DNA of 8,538 nucleotides from an uncultured Ruminococcus sp. (GTDB lineage Bacteria; Bacillota; Clostridia; Oscillospirales; Ruminococcaceae), in assembly GCA_947173865.1 (NCBI GenBank), contig CAMWGS010000073.1:1-8538 (forward strand), written 5' to 3'. The position numbers and the translations under genes are program-made. This document shows positions 7,375 through 8,538 of this stretch, piece by piece. The notes under the pieces are model-generated. The model did no database searches and was not told the DNA's origin. It worked only from the letters and a program-made list of their open reading frames with translations. Positions within the stretch are counted from its first letter, which is position 1; each line of letters begins with the position of its first letter.

Positions 7375-8538
7375 ATGGGAATTATTCAGAAAATTGCAGA
7401 AGGTCTCAGGAAAACAAAGGATTTTTTCCTTGGCAGGTTACAGAAGATTTTAAATTCTTTCACAGTTATAGACGATGAACTTTTTGACCAGCTTGAAGAA
7501 GCTATGATTATGAGTGACATCGGTGTTGAAACGTCTGAGGAAATATGTGACCGTCTGCGTAAGAAAATCAAGGAAAGAGGAATCACAGACCCTAAAATGA
7601 TTATGGAGCTTATTCAGGAAATAATAGGCGAAATAATGGGTGACGATACGGGACTTGACCTTTCCATCTCACCGTCGGTTATAATGGTAATCGGTGTAAA
7701 CGGTGCAGGAAAGACGACGACTATCGGTAAAATGTGTCACCAATTCAGAAAAGAAAAGAAAAAGGTTCTTGTTGCGGCGGCGGATACTTTCCGTGCGGCA
7801 GCTATAGATCAGCTTGAAGTATGGACGGAGCGTGCAGGCGTTGAGATTGTTAAACACGCAGAGGGTTCAGACCCCGGAGCAGTTGTTTATGATACTCTTG
7901 ATGCGGCAAAGGCAAGAGGTTGTGACATTGTTATAATCGACACCGCAGGTCGTCTACACAATAAAAAGAATCTTATGGAGGAACTTGCGAAAATAAACCG
8001 TATTATCGACAAGAAAGCTCCCGAAAGTTCACGTGAGACACTGCTTGTTCTTGATGCGACAACGGGACAGAATGCCGTGAATCAGGCTAAGCTTTTCGGT
8101 GAAACTGCCAATATTACGGGAATTGTCCTCACCAAACTCGACGGTACTGCAAAGGGCGGTATTGTTATTTCAATTAAAAACGAGCTTGGTATACCTGTAA
8201 AACTTATAGGTGTAGGCGAAAAAATAGACGACTTACAGCCTTTTGACAGCCGTTCGTTTGTTACCGCATTGTTCAGTGACACGGATATTGAACAGGAAGA
8301 AGAAAAGGCGGAAGAAACTGAGGAAAATGAAGTTTCAGAAGAAATTGAAGATGTTGAGGAAGTTGAAGATGATGTAACCGAAGTTGAGGAAGCCGAAGAA
8401 GCAGACGAACCGAAAAATCAGGGGCTTTTCGGAAAACTTTTCGGCAACAAGGAAACTGAGACGGAAAACGACAGTGAAGAAACAGAAGAATCCGAAATAA
8501 TTGAAGAAGAAACAGAAGTTATTGAAGAAGAACAGGAA
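7375..8538 (+). CDS. ftsY: FtsY, signal recognition particle receptor GTPase, 3'-truncated, with acidic C-terminal extension
   Basis: The frame is open from the ATG at 7375 to the end of the window (388 codons, no stop). After a short helix-rich N domain (about 1-95), the G domain shows G1 GVNGAGKTT (107-115), G2 DTFRAAA (137-143), G3 DTAGR (189-193), G4 TKLDG (253-257), GTAKGG (257-262), and the family-typical VGEKIDDLQPF (280-290) ending at about residue 300. This separates FtsY from its SRP partner Ffh, which has an M domain after the G domain. FtsY binds the SRP-ribosome complex at the membrane and, with Ffh, couples GTP hydrolysis to handing nascent membrane proteins to SecYEG. Unusually, no N-terminal acidic A domain is present, while residues 301-388 form an acidic tail that continues past the window. 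The gene follows smc after 31 nt with its own good ribosome binding site, an order common in Firmicutes. Confidence 0.96.
   Translation, partial: MGIIQKIAEGLRKTKDFFLGRLQKILNSFTVIDDELFDQLEEAMIMSDIGVETSEEICDRLRKKIKERGITDPKMIMELIQEIIGEIMGDDTGLDLSISPSVIMVIGVNGAGKTTTIGKMCHQFRKEKKKVLVAAADTFRAAAIDQLEVWTERAGVEIVKHAEGSDPGAVVYDTLDAAKARGCDIVIIDTAGRLHNKKNLMEELAKINRIIDKKAPESSRETLLVLDATTGQNAVNQAKLFGETANITGIVLTKLDGTAKGGIVISIKNELGIPVKLIGVGEKIDDLQPFDSRSFVTALFSDTDIEQEEEKAEETEENEVSEEIEDVEEVEDDVTEVEEAEEADEPKNQGLFGKLFGNKETETENDSEETEESEIIEEETEVIEEEQE
8275..8538 (+). other. Acidic low-complexity C-terminal tail of FtsY with an embedded GLFGKLFG patch
   Basis: This segment encodes FtsY residues 301-388, beyond the normal end of the NG core at VTALF. 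By direct count 44 of the 88 residues are Asp or Glu and only 4 are Lys, with no Arg. At 8422-8445 it is interrupted by GLFGKLFG followed by NK, a small hydrophobic, glycine and lysine patch. The coding DNA is GAA-rich with short in-frame repeats: GAAGAAACAGAAG at 8476-8488 and 8506-8518, and ATTGAAGAAGAA at 8500-8511 and 8521-8532. The reading frame is uninterrupted from the GTPase core, so I see no sign of a frameshift. The tail's end is outside the window. Confidence 0.85.

Noticed and set aside
8275..8538. Acidic tail as a frameshift artefact or a separate gene fused to ftsY
   Set aside because: The frame continues without a break from the DDLQPF region, the composition is coherently acidic, and no new start or domain appears; only the part beyond the window remains unknown.
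1..8538. Defence, mobile or CRISPR system
   Set aside because: All six reading frames in use are recognisable core genes with gaps of at most 31 nt, and there are no transposase, integrase or spaced-repeat signatures.

Overview
The window is a tightly packed, single-strand (+) block of core bacterial genes. The order is trmFO (5'-truncated), plsX, rnc, a radical SAM gene, smc and ftsY (3'-truncated). The gene order, the folate/FAD-dependent TrmFO, the modest GC content with many AAA/GAA codons, and GGAGG-type ribosome binding sites all point to a Firmicute. The plsX-rnc-(radical SAM)-smc-ftsY order suggests Clostridia, and my best guess is a Ruminococcus-like member of the Oscillospiraceae/Ruminococcaceae. 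That taxonomic placement is inference from protein style and synteny, not from a marker gene.

Layout: 3-1103 is the C-terminal ~85% of TrmFO (tRNA m5U54 methylation). 1087-2091 is PlsX (acyl-phosphate synthesis for phospholipids), overlapping trmFO by 17 nt. 2095-2784 is RNase III. 2771-3769 is a 332-residue radical SAM protein of the Elp3-like group without an acetyltransferase domain, overlapping rnc by 14 nt. 3771-7343 is the full-length chromosome-condensing SMC ATPase, starting at TTG one base after the previous stop. 7375-8538 is FtsY, the SRP receptor GTPase, running off the window end. The largest gap between genes is 31 nt, and I see no terminator, no convincing internal promoter, no RNA gene, no mobile element and no CRISPR. 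The genes are therefore probably transcribed as one operon and translationally coupled. Nearly all minus-strand and alternative-frame ORFs are shadows of these genes.

How the genes fit together: this is a housekeeping cluster serving tRNA modification (trmFO, perhaps the radical SAM gene), RNA processing (rnc), membrane lipid synthesis (plsX), chromosome organisation (smc) and membrane protein targeting (ftsY). No defence or accessory system is visible. The most unusual feature is FtsY. It has almost no N-terminal acidic domain; instead the NG GTPase core is followed by a very acidic C-terminal tail of at least 88 residues (44 are D/E). That tail has a small hydrophobic/glycine/lysine patch (GLFGKLFG) embedded in it, as if the usual N-terminal A domain had moved to the other end. 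A second point of note is the absence of acpP between plsX and rnc, where many Firmicutes carry it.
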